Counted from the first letter of the stretch, positions 43,621 to 51,796 are shown. The stretch: 64,000 bases of DNA from UBA668 sp041918155 (GCA_041918155.1 JAYRWH010000091.1:72685-136684); one strand, 5' to 3'. Made by a program: numbers and translations. Notes: generated by a model from the letters alone, not told the origin.

Positions 43621-45012
43621 ATGAAGCGGATGTGTATGGTCCTCGCAGTCGCAACGCTGGTGGCCTGCAGCGCTGGTGGCGGCAGTGGCACAGGCGGCAC
43701 CGGTGGCCCAGTCGGACCGACGACGGCAGGCACCGGCACGGGGCCGTCGATCTCGGCCGGGGCGGCCGTCAAGCGCGCGTCGATCGCCAACTCGAGCACC
43801 CTGCCCTCCGAGATCACCCCGACGGCGATCGCGTCCGCGAACGGGGTCGACGTGGCTGTGGGTCAAACCTGGTTCCCGCCCGATCAGCCCGGACGCACCT
43901 CAGCGCTCGCCGCTGTGCGCACGGACCAGGGCGACTGGAAGCTGGTCACCATCGACGACGGCGATGGGTATGTGCCGCCGGCCGCGGCCTCCGATGCGTT
44001 GCACGGCTGGGGTGCCAGCGATGTCGCCGCGGGGCCCAGTGGGTTCGTCGCCGTCGGCAGCGCAGCGTTCTACTCGGGCAATGCGGCCGGCGGGGTGGGC
44101 AGCCTGGTGTGGTTTTCCGCCGACGGGTCGTCGTGGACGCGCATCGACGTGCGCGCCGTGCTGCCGGCGGTCGACCCGATCGGCCTGCACCTCACGGCCG
44201 TGGCGGCCACGTCCACCGGTTATGTCGTCCTCGGCCGCAATGGCAACAAGCAGACCCTGATGCTCTCATCGGTGGACGGGCAGAACTGGAGCGTTGCCTC
44301 GACGACTGCGCTGCGCTGGGCGATCACACCACGGGGCCTCTTCGCAGACGGCGACCGGGTGGTCGCGTGGTTCGACGAGTTCGAGTGCCTCGACGAAACC
44401 CTCGCCAGTGGCAGCCAGCCGATCCTGTATGCCTCGGTCAACGGTGGCAGCTCGTTCGGCTCGGTCGACATGGCGGCGCTGCCGACGTTGTCCAGGTATG
44501 TGCCCGAGCCCGACGATGCTGCCTGCGCGGCGTCGGGAACGGGCTTCGATGCACTGTCCGCCGCGTACCACGGATCGTTCGGTGCGATCGGGATCGCAGG
44601 GGGCAAGTTCACGGTTGCCGACGCCGGGTTCACCTCGATCGCCACCTCGGCCGACAACGTCACGTGGACGTCAGCCGACATCGCCGCGCCGCGGCCGAAC
44701 GCCACCAACATGGCCGGTTACGTCATCGGCAACCAGTTCCGGGTCAGCGCGTTCGGCGGCGACATCGCGGTGTTGACCGTGTCGTCGCCGTCCACGCCCG
44801 CCGGTCAGATGTCGGTGATGGGATGGGCCAGCCCGGACGGGGGAGCGACCTGGGCGACCGTCACCGGCGCCGATGCCGGCACGGCGACGACACAGGTGGT
44901 CTTCAGCCCTCAGCCCGATGGGCGACTGATGGTGATCATGCAGCCCCGCGACGGGCAGTGGCACGTCGTCGGCGCGGCAACCGTGGCGGAACTGACCCTG
45001 CAGACGGTGTGA
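43621..45012 (+). CDS. Large lipoprotein with beta-propeller-like repeats
   Basis: A 463-residue exported lipoprotein. The signal ends at VATLVAC (Cys16), followed by a Gly/Ser/Thr-rich linker of about 30 residues. The mature part repeats sialidase/BNR-like segments such as VWFSADGSSWTRID, LMLSSVDGQNWSVAS, ATSADNVTWTSAD and GWASPDGGATWATV, so it is probably a beta-propeller; catalytic residues of sialidases were not recognised. The ATG at 43621 has GGAGGTC upstream and lies 49 bases after the glycosidase stop, so the two are likely cotranscribed. Confidence 0.8.
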   Translation: MKRMCMVLAVATLVACSAGGGSGTGGTGGPVGPTTAGTGTGPSISAGAAVKRASIANSSTLPSEITPTAIASANGVDVAVGQTWFPPDQPGRTSALAAVRTDQGDWKLVTIDDGDGYVPPAAASDALHGWGASDVAAGPSGFVAVGSAAFYSGNAAGGVGSLVWFSADGSSWTRIDVRAVLPAVDPIGLHLTAVAATSTGYVVLGRNGNKQTLMLSSVDGQNWSVASTTALRWAITPRGLFADGDRVVAWFDEFECLDETLASGSQPILYASVNGGSSFGSVDMAALPTLSRYVPEPDDAACAASGTGFDALSAAYHGSFGAIGIAGGKFTVADAGFTSIATSADNVTWTSADIAAPRPNATNMAGYVIGNQFRVSAFGGDIAVLTVSSPSTPAGQMSVMGWASPDGGATWATVTGADAGTATTQVVFSPQPDGRLMVIMQPRDGQWHVVGAATVAELTLQTV

Positions 45013-45030
45013 TCGCCGCAGCGAGCGCGG

Positions 45031-45333
45031 TCAGAGAGTCTCGACGAACCGCTTCGCCTCGGCGAGGTCGGCACCGGTGAGCTCGCGGTACCGCTTGATT
45101 GCCTCCAGCTTGTTGCCCGAGCGGGCGAGGTCGACGATCGCGAGCTGAGCTGGCGAGAGCTGGGGCGCCCGGCCGCCCGCGTGGGGTGTACCCGCTGGTG
45201 GCGCCATCGGGTTCGGCGCGACGGCAAAGCCCGTGCTGGCGAACATCGGGCAAGGGACTCCGGCGTGCTGAGAGAGCACGGTCACCTGCGCTTCGAGGGC
45301 CTCGATCCGCTGCAAGAGGAGGTATTCGTCCAT
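45031..45333 (-). CDS. Small protein with ribosomal L7/L12 C-terminal-like segment
   Basis: A 100-residue protein. Residues 1-22 form a short coiled-coil-like helix (EYLLLQRIEALEAQVTVL); residues 25-60 are a Pro/Gly/Ala linker; the tail LARSGNKLEAIKRYRELTGA followed by DLAEAKRFVE resembles the first helix pair of the L7/L12 C-terminal domain, the part that recruits translation factors. It is not L7/L12 itself, which is longer. A minus-strand TACCGT lies 6 bases upstream of the ATG. Role unknown; see findings. Confidence 0.75.
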   Translation of the reverse strand: MDEYLLLQRIEALEAQVTVLSQHAGVPCPMFASTGFAVAPNPMAPPAGTPHAGGRAPQLSPAQLAIVDLARSGNKLEAIKRYRELTGADLAEAKRFVETL

Positions 45334-45370
45334 GCGCGAACGGTAGCCCGCCTGCGCCTGGACGAAGCGA

Positions 45371-46423
45371 TCAGCGGTAATCGCTGGTGGCGGCGAACTC
45401 GGCCGCGCGAACCATGGTCTTGGTGATGATCGGACCGAAGCCCTCCATCACCTCGCGTGAGATCTTGCCGTCGACCCCCGCCTTGTAGGTCTGCTCGAGC
45501 ACGATGGCCATCTTCCACCGGGCGAGCACGACGTAGTAATCCATGTCGTCGACCTGGCGGCCGGAGATCTCGGAGTAGTACTGGCACAACTCGTCGCGGC
45601 TGGGCATGCCGGTGATGTCGTAGTAGAGGCCGGGGTCGACGCTGTCGCCCTTGTCGGGCCAGATCTGCACCATCCACGCGAGGTCGAGCTTCGGGTCGCC
45701 GATCGTGCCCATCTCCCAGTCGATGATCGCCGAGAGCCGAGCCGGGGCTCCGTGCGCGAACATCACATTCGCGAACTGGTAGTCGCCATGCATGATGCCG
45801 GGAACGAAGTCCTTCGGTTTGCGCGACTGCAGCCATGCAGTGGCCTCGTCCAGGCCTGGGATCTCGCGGCTCTTCACGCGGTCGTAGAAGCGCAGCCAAC
45901 GCTCCACCTGGCGTTCGTGGTAGCCGTCGGGGCGGCCGAGGTCGGAGAGGCCCTTGGCCTCCCAATCGACCGCGCCCATGCACGCCACGCCACGCACGAT
46001 CTCGCGGGCCAGGCCGGGGCGCAGGCTGAGGTCGCTGAGGAACGGTTCGGGCCAGCCGCTGCTCATCGGCGACCAGCCGTCGACAAAACCCATCAGGTAG
46101 AACGTGTTGCCGAGCACACTGTGGTCGGTACAGACGGCGATCGCCTCGGTGTGGGGTACGTCGGTGCCCTTGAGTGCCTCGATGATCCGCCACTCGCGCA
46201 GAATGCCATCGTTGCGGCTTTCGTGTGCCGTGGCCGGCGGCTTGCGCAGTACGGCCTCGAAGTCGCCGCGGTTGATGCGGAAGATGTGGTTCTGGCTGCC
46301 GCCCGAGAGGAACGTCGCCGTCACCGGTGCCTTGGCGTCGCCGAGTCCCTCGGTGTCCATCCACGCCGTGAGCGCGGCGACGTCGATGGTGGGCCTGGCC
46401 TTGGTCGTGTTCCCTTCAGTCAT
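45371..46423 (-). CDS. Phosphotransferase-family protein (ACAD10/11 kinase-like)
   Basis: A 350-residue APH-fold kinase-like protein. The catalytic and metal motifs are GIMHGDYQFANVMF and IIDWEMGTIGDPKLDLAW; the ATP lobe starts FLSGGSQNHIFRINR. Relatives are fused to acyl-CoA dehydrogenases in animal ACAD10/ACAD11, where they phosphorylate 4-hydroxyacyl-CoAs. Here the dehydrogenase is a separate gene 9 bases upstream, so the pair forms a split ACAD11-type system. That suggests breakdown of 4-hydroxy fatty acids, by inference. Confidence 0.88.
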   Translation of the reverse strand: MTEGNTTKARPTIDVAALTAWMDTEGLGDAKAPVTATFLSGGSQNHIFRINRGDFEAVLRKPPATAHESRNDGILREWRIIEALKGTDVPHTEAIAVCTDHSVLGNTFYLMGFVDGWSPMSSGWPEPFLSDLSLRPGLAREIVRGVACMGAVDWEAKGLSDLGRPDGYHERQVERWLRFYDRVKSREIPGLDEATAWLQSRKPKDFVPGIMHGDYQFANVMFAHGAPARLSAIIDWEMGTIGDPKLDLAWMVQIWPDKGDSVDPGLYYDITGMPSRDELCQYYSEISGRQVDDMDYYVVLARWKMAIVLEQTYKAGVDGKISREVMEGFGPIITKTMVRAAEFAATSDYR

Positions 46424-46432
46424 CGCGGCGGC

Positions 46433-47743
46433 TCACCAGTGCGGGATCGAGTCGATGTCGACCAGGTCGCCGAACTTGTCGAGTGCGGCCTGCATGCGCA
46501 GTGGCAGGTGGCCATCGGGGAAGAACTCGTCCTTGGACGGGCGGTAGTTCTTCAGCAGCTTGCGGGCGAGGTTGTCCTTGTGCACCTCGGTGGGGCCGTC
46601 GGCCAGGCCGAGCGCGAGACCGCCGAGCATGATCTGCACGAGGTCCATCTCATTCGTGACGCCGAGCGCGCCATGGATGTGCACGGCGCGCTGGCCGATC
46701 TCGAGCAGCACCTTGGGGGTGGCCACCTTCACGCCGGCGATGTATTCGCGGGCCTTGTCGTAGCCATGCTGATCGGCCTGCCAGGCCGCGTGCAGCACCT
46801 GCAGGCGGAATTGCTCGAGCTGCACCCAGCTGTCGGCGAACAGTTGGCGCACACTCTGCTGGTCGGCCAGCGGAGCGCCCTTCGTCCGCCGCGACACGAT
46901 GCGCTCGCCCGTTGCGTCGAGGGCCTTCCTGCACATTGCCACCGAACGCATCGCGTGGTGCAGGCGACCGCCGCCGAGGCGGGTCTGGGCGATCTTGAAT
47001 CCGCCGCCCTGGTCGCCGAGCAGGTTGTCCTTCGGTACGCGGCAATCGGTGAACTCGATGTAACCGTGCGAGCCCATGCCGGCCGGCTCGCTGTACAGGC
47101 CGACGCTGCGGATGAGACGGATGCCGGGGGTCTCCTTGGGCACGAGAATCATCGACGCGCCGCGGTGCACGGGCACATCAGGGTCGGTGATCACCATCGC
47201 GATCAGGAAGCTGGCGTACTTGAAGTTGGAGGCGAACCACTTGCGGCCGTTGATCACCCACTGGTCGCCGTCGAGGTGGGCTCCGCAGGTGAAGTTCACC
47301 GGGTCGGCACCGCCCTGCGGCTCGGTCATCGCGTACGTGCTGGTGATCTTGCCGTCGAGCAGGGGCTGGAGGTACCTCGCCTTCTGCTCCTCCGTGCCGT
47401 AGTGGGCGATGATCTCGGCGTTGCCCGAGTCCGGCGCCTGGCAGCCGAACACGCTCGGCGCCCACACGCAGCGTCCGAGGATCTCGTTGATCAGCGCCAG
47501 CTTGACATTGCCGAGCCCCATGCCACCGAGGTGCGGGGGCAGGTGCAGGGCCCACAGGCCGCGGTCCTTCACCTTTTGCTGCAGCGGACGCACCAGCTTC
47601 TGGCCGGGCTCGAACGACTTGTCGAACGCGAGGTGGCCGTTGGGGAAGATGGCCTCGATCGGCTCGACCTCTTCGCGGACGAACTGGTCGATCCAGTCGA
47701 GGTCGGCCTGGAACTCGGGCTCGACGGAGAAATCGATGGGCAT
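46433..47743 (-). CDS. Acyl-CoA dehydrogenase (ACAD10/11 type)
   Basis: A 436-residue FAD-dependent dehydrogenase. Family marks are YAMTEPQGGADPVNF, KWFASNFKYASFLIAMV, GGGRLHHAMRSVAMC and the C-terminal GALGVTNEMDLVQIMLGG followed by DGPTEVHKDNLARKLL. The last region and the kinase-like neighbour point to the ACAD10/11 class, which acts on long or hydroxylated acyl-CoA. The ATG at 47743 is 2 bases after the gntR stop, so the regulator, dehydrogenase and phosphotransferase form one operon. Confidence 0.92.
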   Translation of the reverse strand: MPIDFSVEPEFQADLDWIDQFVREEVEPIEAIFPNGHLAFDKSFEPGQKLVRPLQQKVKDRGLWALHLPPHLGGMGLGNVKLALINEILGRCVWAPSVFGCQAPDSGNAEIIAHYGTEEQKARYLQPLLDGKITSTYAMTEPQGGADPVNFTCGAHLDGDQWVINGRKWFASNFKYASFLIAMVITDPDVPVHRGASMILVPKETPGIRLIRSVGLYSEPAGMGSHGYIEFTDCRVPKDNLLGDQGGGFKIAQTRLGGGRLHHAMRSVAMCRKALDATGERIVSRRTKGAPLADQQSVRQLFADSWVQLEQFRLQVLHAAWQADQHGYDKAREYIAGVKVATPKVLLEIGQRAVHIHGALGVTNEMDLVQIMLGGLALGLADGPTEVHKDNLARKLLKNYRPSKDEFFPDGHLPLRMQAALDKFGDLVDIDSIPHW

Positions 47744-47745
47744 GG

Positions 47746-48486
47746 TCAGCTCCTGGGGTTGCGGGTGTTGGCGGTGTTGGCGGTGTGACTGGTGGTGGTG
47801 GCTTCGGCGAACACGCCGGTGGACTGCAAGTGGGCGATGAGTTCCTCGCCCGTGTGCATCCACGACTGAAGGATGAGCGTCGCGGCCGCCTCGGCGTCGC
47901 CGGCCTCGATGGCGGCGAGCTGCGCCCGCAGGCCGCTGCGGTTGCGCTTCAATGCGTCGGGGATGTTGGCCAGGTAGAACTCGCCAGGGGTGAAGCGACT
48001 CATGGCGCGGATCACCTGGCGCAGGCGGGCGTTGCCGGCGGCGCGGTTGATCGTGCGGGCGAACTCGATCGCGAGGCGGGTGACCTCGGTGACGTCGAGG
48101 GTGGTGCGTGCCTGGTGCTCGATCGCGCGCAGCGCCTCGATCACCTGGGGGTCGCGCTCGGTGGCGACGCGGCGCATGGCGAAGCTGTGCAGCAGGCCGT
48201 ACAGCTCGTAGTGGTCGCGCACGATCGAGGGGCCGAAGTCGGCGACGAATGTGCCGCGCCGCCCGTCGGTGTTCACCAGTCCGTCGTGGGCCAACTCGAT
48301 GATGGCCTCGCGCACGGGCTGACGGCTGATGTTCAGCACGTTGGCGATGTCGTCGATCGGCACCTTGTCACCGGTGCGCAGCACGCCGGTGAACACGAGC
48401 GTGCGGATGTAGTCGGAGGCCACCTCCGCGCTCGACGGGATCACTGTCGTGCTCGGTCGGGGAAGCTCGGTCCTGCCATCTGTCAC
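47746..48486 (-). CDS. GntR-family regulator (FCD/FadR class)
   Basis: A 246-residue repressor-type protein. The winged helix (about residues 15-80: IPSSAEVASDYIRTLVF, ISRQPVREAIIELAHDGLV) is followed by an all-helical FCD ligand domain with His/Asp metal-type residues and a low-complexity Thr/Ala/Asn tail. It leads the operon and its start codon overlaps a 27-base palindrome, so it very probably represses itself and the acyl-CoA genes; an acyl-CoA or hydroxy acid is a plausible effector. Confidence 0.9.
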   Translation of the reverse strand: MTDGRTELPRPSTTVIPSSAEVASDYIRTLVFTGVLRTGDKVPIDDIANVLNISRQPVREAIIELAHDGLVNTDGRRGTFVADFGPSIVRDHYELYGLLHSFAMRRVATERDPQVIEALRAIEHQARTTLDVTEVTRLAIEFARTINRAAGNARLRQVIRAMSRFTPGEFYLANIPDALKRNRSGLRAQLAAIEAGDAEAAATLILQSWMHTGEELIAHLQSTGVFAEATTTSHTANTANTRNPRS

Positions 48487-48511
48487 ATCTTGTATGTTAC
48501 ATACAAGATGT
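48485..48511. promoter_or_regulatory. GntR operator over a leaderless promoter
   Basis: A perfect 27-base inverted repeat: arms ACATCTTGTATG and CATACAAGATGT around TTA. On the minus strand the -10-like TAACAT (plus 48494-48499) lies inside it and 7 bases before the gntR GTG. Bound protein would cover both -10 box and start codon, an ideal autorepression site. Confidence 0.85.
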
Positions 48512-48531
48512 CAGGCGGGCAATACGGCGGT

Positions 48532-48783
48532 TCAGTCTTCCTGGTTCTCGATGGCGTCGAGGAACGCCTCGACATCGTCGGTCTCGCCGCCGACCAGCCA
48601 GATCACCAGTTCGTCGTCGTTGCCGTCCTCGTCCTCGTCGCGCCACGGCAACATGCCGTCAATGCTGTAGCGGTCGACGGTGATGTCGTCCTCCTCGTCG
48701 CCGACGGGGGCCACGATCGCCAGCTCCACCTCCGCATCCGGCGGCTGGTCCTTCAGCATGTCGATCAGTTCGCTCACTCGCAT
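48532..48783 (-). CDS. Small acidic protein of unknown function
   Basis: An 83-residue protein, very acidic in the second half (GDEEDDITVDRYS, RDEDEDGNDDELVIWLVGG). It starts MRVSELIDMLKDQPPDAEVE, a segment seen in small proteins that precede nucleic-acid-related or phage-like genes, but no firm family is claimed. AAGGGCGAGA upstream serves as ribosome-binding site. It lies between an unknown protein gene and the gntR operator on the same strand. Confidence 0.65.
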   Translation of the reverse strand: MRVSELIDMLKDQPPDAEVELAIVAPVGDEEDDITVDRYSIDGMLPWRDEDEDGNDDELVIWLVGGETDDVEAFLDAIENQED

Positions 48784-48817
48784 GTCTCGCCCTTTCGCGG
48801 GTGGGTGGGTTGACGGG

Positions 48818-49387
48818 TCAGTCCTCGCCGAGCCATTTGCCGGCGCGGTCGAGCAGGAACAGGCTGGCCTCGCGGCAGCGGTCGAGGGTGTCGCAGAACG
48901 CCTTGTCCTCGGCGAGGTAGACATCGGCGAGATCGACCGGGATGCGGGCCACGATGGAGAGGCTGCGCTCGGGGGCATCGGTGACGCTCGCGAACGAGTC
49001 GATCGCCGACACCTCCAGCGGCAGGCTGACCCCACCGACGCCGGCCAGCTCGGTGGCCAGCACCAACAGGTCGGGCGGGTGCGGGAGCGGCGGCAGCGTC
49101 CAGGTGAAGATGAGGGGGAAGGTGAAGCCAGTCGGCGGATCGTCCTCGGGATCGTCGAGCTTCAGCACCTCGTCCTCGAAACCGAGCAGAGCCCGCGGGT
49201 CGACCTCCAGCGACAGGTGCAGGTCGATCGGGCCGTTGCACGCCTCCTCGGGGTGCAGATCGACCTCCCACAGCTGGCGGAGGGAGTACGTCTCCACGAA
49301 GTGGCGCTCGTCGTGCACGTGAAAGCCGTGGTCGACCGCATGGCCCTTCAGGTCGGCCACGAAACCGGCGACATCGATGACGGCCAC
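48818..49387 (-). CDS. Protein of unknown function
   Basis: A 189-residue acidic soluble protein without signal or membrane segment. It reads as an alternating alpha/beta protein: VAGFVADLKGHAVDHGFHVH at the start, WEVDLHPEEACNGPIDLHLS in the middle and SLSIVARIPVDLADVYLAED later; the end, CDTLDRCREASLFLLDRAG, is helical. No family recognised. GTG start with GGAAAGGAACC upstream. It is 34 bases upstream of the small acidic protein on the same strand, and diverges from the inositol monophosphatase gene. Confidence 0.65.
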   Translation of the reverse strand: MAVIDVAGFVADLKGHAVDHGFHVHDERHFVETYSLRQLWEVDLHPEEACNGPIDLHLSLEVDPRALLGFEDEVLKLDDPEDDPPTGFTFPLIFTWTLPPLPHPPDLLVLATELAGVGGVSLPLEVSAIDSFASVTDAPERSLSIVARIPVDLADVYLAEDKAFCDTLDRCREASLFLLDRAGKWLGED

Positions 49388-49445
49388 GCTGACGGTTCCT
49401 TTCCCGTGGTTCGGTGAAGCTGTGCTGGGACACTATCGTGCAGAC

Positions 49446-50186
49446 GTGATGGACGACCGCTTGACCCTGTTGCACGATGTTGCCGACGCCGTGGCCGCCG
49501 CGTTCACCAAGGTGCGCGACTTCGGCCCGTCGGGCAACCGTGAGGGTCAGTACGCGCTCGATCTGGTGGCCGACGCGGCGGCGCTCGCGGTGCTCCGCGA
49601 CGCCGGTGTCGGGGTGTTGTCGGAGGAGAGCGGGTTCACGCCGGGCACGAGCAGCGATGTCGTGGTGATCGACCCAATCGACGGCAGCACCAACGCCAGC
49701 CGGGGTGTGCCGTGGTTCTCCACGTCGCTGTGCCTCGTCGATGGCGAGGGGCCGGCCGTCGCGCTGGTGGCCAACCAGGCCACCGGCGAGCGCTACTGGG
49801 CGGTGCGTGGCGGCGGTGCGTGGCGCGACGAAGCCGCGGTGCGCCCCTCCGGTTGCACCGACGTGAGTAAGGCGATCATCGGGCTCAACGGCCTGCCGCA
49901 CCGCTCCGCCGGTGCCGCCCAGGTGCGCATGTTCGGCGCCATCGCGCTTGATCTGTGCCTCGTCGCCGAAGGCGTCTTCGACGGTTACGTCGACTGTGTG
50001 CTCGATTCGCACGGCCCGTGGGATTACATGGCGGGCGTGCTCATCCTGCGTGAGGCCGGTGGTGTGATCGTCGACTTGCAGGGCCGCGACCTGGTCGCGA
50101 TCGAGCACGATGCCCGCCGCACCCCGATCGCCGCGGCAACCCCCGAGTTGCTGGCAACGCTGCTCCACGCCCGCACCGACGGGTAA
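49446..50186 (+). CDS. Inositol monophosphatase-family enzyme
   Basis: A 246-residue Mg-dependent phosphatase of the IMPase/FBPase/CysQ group. Metal-binding motifs are LSEESGF, VVIDPIDGSTNASRG with Asp76 and Asp79, and WDYMAGVLILREAGG with the last Asp. Possible substrates are inositol phosphate, histidinol phosphate or 3'-phosphoadenosine phosphate; note that the his genes here lack a recognisable histidinol phosphatase. TATCGT (49434-49439) 6 bases upstream supports the GTG start. Its stop codon overlaps the -10 box of the following tRNA gene. Confidence 0.88.
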   Translation: MMDDRLTLLHDVADAVAAAFTKVRDFGPSGNREGQYALDLVADAAALAVLRDAGVGVLSEESGFTPGTSSDVVVIDPIDGSTNASRGVPWFSTSLCLVDGEGPAVALVANQATGERYWAVRGGGAWRDEAAVRPSGCTDVSKAIIGLNGLPHRSAGAAQVRMFGAIALDLCLVAEGVFDGYVDCVLDSHGPWDYMAGVLILREAGGVIVDLQGRDLVAIEHDARRTPIAAATPELLATLLHARTDG

Positions 50187-50189
50187 CCT
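50184..50189 (+). promoter_or_regulatory. -10 element of tRNA-Val(TAC)
   Basis: TAACCT shares its first three bases with the stop codon of the phosphatase gene and ends 15 bases before the tRNA. Confidence 0.4.
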
Positions 50190-50204
50190 GACGGCTCCGT
50201 TCGC

Positions 50205-50277
50205 GGGCGTATAGCTCAGTTGGTAGAGCACTGCCCTTACAAGGCAATGGTCGGGGGTTCGAGTCCCTCTGCGCCCA
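50205..50277 (+). tRNA. tRNA-Val (anticodon TAC)
   Basis: A 73-base cloverleaf: GGGCGTA/TGCGCCC acceptor stem (one G-T), CTGCC/GGCAA-type anticodon stem around CTTACAA (anticodon 50238-50240), TTCGAGT T loop, discriminator A, no encoded CCA. It reads GUA and, with the CAC tRNA at 7598, covers most valine codons; the GAC tRNA is not in the window. Confidence 0.95.
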
Positions 50278-50391
50278 CTCGTCGCTGCCGCCCCTCGTGG
50301 GCGCGTTGCGCCACCGTTCTTGCCATCTCCTGCGGAGTGGTCGGGCGCGCCCGCCCGTCACGGTCTTGGCGATCGTCGCGATGCCCGCGGA

Positions 50392-50531
50392 CCCAAGAAG
50401 TGTCTCTTGGGCTCACTCGGTCATTGTCGCGGTGCGAGTGGCAGGTCTCCGGTGCGAGTGCCACACGGCCACGCCGAGTGAATAGCGCCATCGGAGTGCC
50501 ACGTGCACCCACGGGTGGCGCGTGGCACTCC
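50392..50531. repeat. Palindrome- and repeat-rich intergenic stretch
   Basis: Two hairpins (CCCAAGA/TCTTGGG at 50392-50411, GGAGTGCCACG/CGTGGCACTCC at 50493-50531) and a pair of 11-base direct repeats CGGTGCGAGTG at 50430 and 50450. The whole gap from 50278 to 50554 holds no reading frame of gene-like quality. The second hairpin could terminate the membrane-protein gene or the tRNA. Confidence 0.6.
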
Positions 50532-50554
50532 AGAATCGGGGGATCGGCCGAGGC

Positions 50555-51796
50555 TCACTCCGGCGATGTCGTGCTCGCTCGCAGTTCGCGTAGGTAGACC
50601 GCCAGCGCGAACAGGAGCGACAGGCCCATGATCGGAGCGAAGATCCGCTTGGGGACCGCCGAGGTGGTGATGAGTCCGATGTCGAAGCCGACCAACCCGA
50701 TCGGCACACCCCACCACAGCACCCGGTTGGCGAGCGCCGTACGAGGCGTGTCGAGCCGGGTGGCGAGCACGCCGAACACGACGTTGGTCATCACGCCGAT
50801 GAACATGGTGTGATCGAAGGCGAGGAGCAGGCCCTTCTGCGATTCGGTGAGCGCGTCGAAATCGATGACGTCGCGGACGATCCAGGAGACGAGCACGGTG
50901 AGCAGCACCAGGTACATGACGAGAAACACCAGCGCCAGCCGCGGGAAGCGGGCCACGCCCGAACCACGCCAGCCCTTCGGTGCCAGCATCGCCCGCGATC
51001 GCCACAGCATCGTGAGGCCTGCGGCGATCATCATCAGATTGGCCGGACCGGCGAGTTGCTCGTCCTTGCCGCTGACGAAGCCGATGTTGATGACGATCCC
51101 GGCCACGAAGAGCAGCCACATCTGCACGAAGCCGGCCCGCCCCTCGGCCTTGTCGTGGAGGAGCCACTCGACCGTGGCGAAGGCCGCCACGAGCAGGTAG
51201 CCGATCACCATCGCCGGCGGGTGCGCGTCGGCGAACCGCGAGGCAGTCTCGTCGTCCAGCCCCGGCACGCTGCCGTTCGATGTGTACAGGCCGAGCACGA
51301 TTCCGAACACGGAACCCACGAGGAGGGAGATCCAGGCGAGCAGGATCCCCAGCCGGGCCGCAGTCCGTGAGGTGTGGGCGCGGTACGCCTTGATCATCCA
51401 GACCAGCACGGCGATCACCACGACGAACAGCAATGTGCCGCAGATCGGGCGCTGGATGCGGTCGGAGAAGATGTGGTCGCCGGCGAGGAACGCCGCCGCG
51501 TACAGGGTCACCGCCACCACCAGTGCCCACGCCATGACGACGGCCTGTCGCTGCTCGGCAGCACCGACCTCACGGTCCTGCGACAGCATCAGGAAGGCGA
51601 TGCCGCTGACTCCGAGTGTGATCCAGCCGAGTGTGCCGCTGTGCACATGGCTCATCAGCGTGTCGTGACCGGGGTCCCAGAGGTCCAGTCCGTTCAGGAT
51701 TCCGATCCCGATCGTGTAGACGAAGATCGTCGCAGCCGCGGTGAAGGTGATGCGGGCCGACCGCGCGAGCGCGGCGCCGGGTGCAAACAGTGTCAT
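50555..51796 (-). CDS. Twelve-TM membrane protein, heme-copper-oxidase-like
   Basis: A 413-residue polytopic protein with about 12 hydrophobic segments. Histidines sit within or beside membrane segments: SHVHSGTLGWITLGVSG (segment 2), DAHPPAMVIGYLL (segment 6) and FDHTMFIGVMTN (segment 10). That spacing recalls subunit I of heme-copper oxidases, but the paired CuB histidines expected in segment 7 are missing. It is therefore likely a heme-binding, non-oxygen-reducing relative, or an unrelated fold. A strong GGGGGGC ribosome-binding site precedes the ATG. It lies just behind a cytochrome c gene on the same strand. Confidence 0.7.
   Translation of the reverse strand: MTLFAPGAALARSARITFTAAATIFVYTIGIGILNGLDLWDPGHDTLMSHVHSGTLGWITLGVSGIAFLMLSQDREVGAAEQRQAVVMAWALVVAVTLYAAAFLAGDHIFSDRIQRPICGTLLFVVVIAVLVWMIKAYRAHTSRTAARLGILLAWISLLVGSVFGIVLGLYTSNGSVPGLDDETASRFADAHPPAMVIGYLLVAAFATVEWLLHDKAEGRAGFVQMWLLFVAGIVINIGFVSGKDEQLAGPANLMMIAAGLTMLWRSRAMLAPKGWRGSGVARFPRLALVFLVMYLVLLTVLVSWIVRDVIDFDALTESQKGLLLAFDHTMFIGVMTNVVFGVLATRLDTPRTALANRVLWWGVPIGLVGFDIGLITTSAVPKRIFAPIMGLSLLFALAVYLRELRASTTSPE

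Noticed and set aside
45752..47788. 678-codon frame opposite the acyl-CoA dehydrogenase and phosphotransferase
   Set aside because: No recognisable domain, while the opposite strand carries two well-formed enzymes.
37344..50277. Genomic island with attachment repeats at the tRNA genes
   Set aside because: No integrase and no duplicated tRNA 3' end was seen; composition looks uniform.
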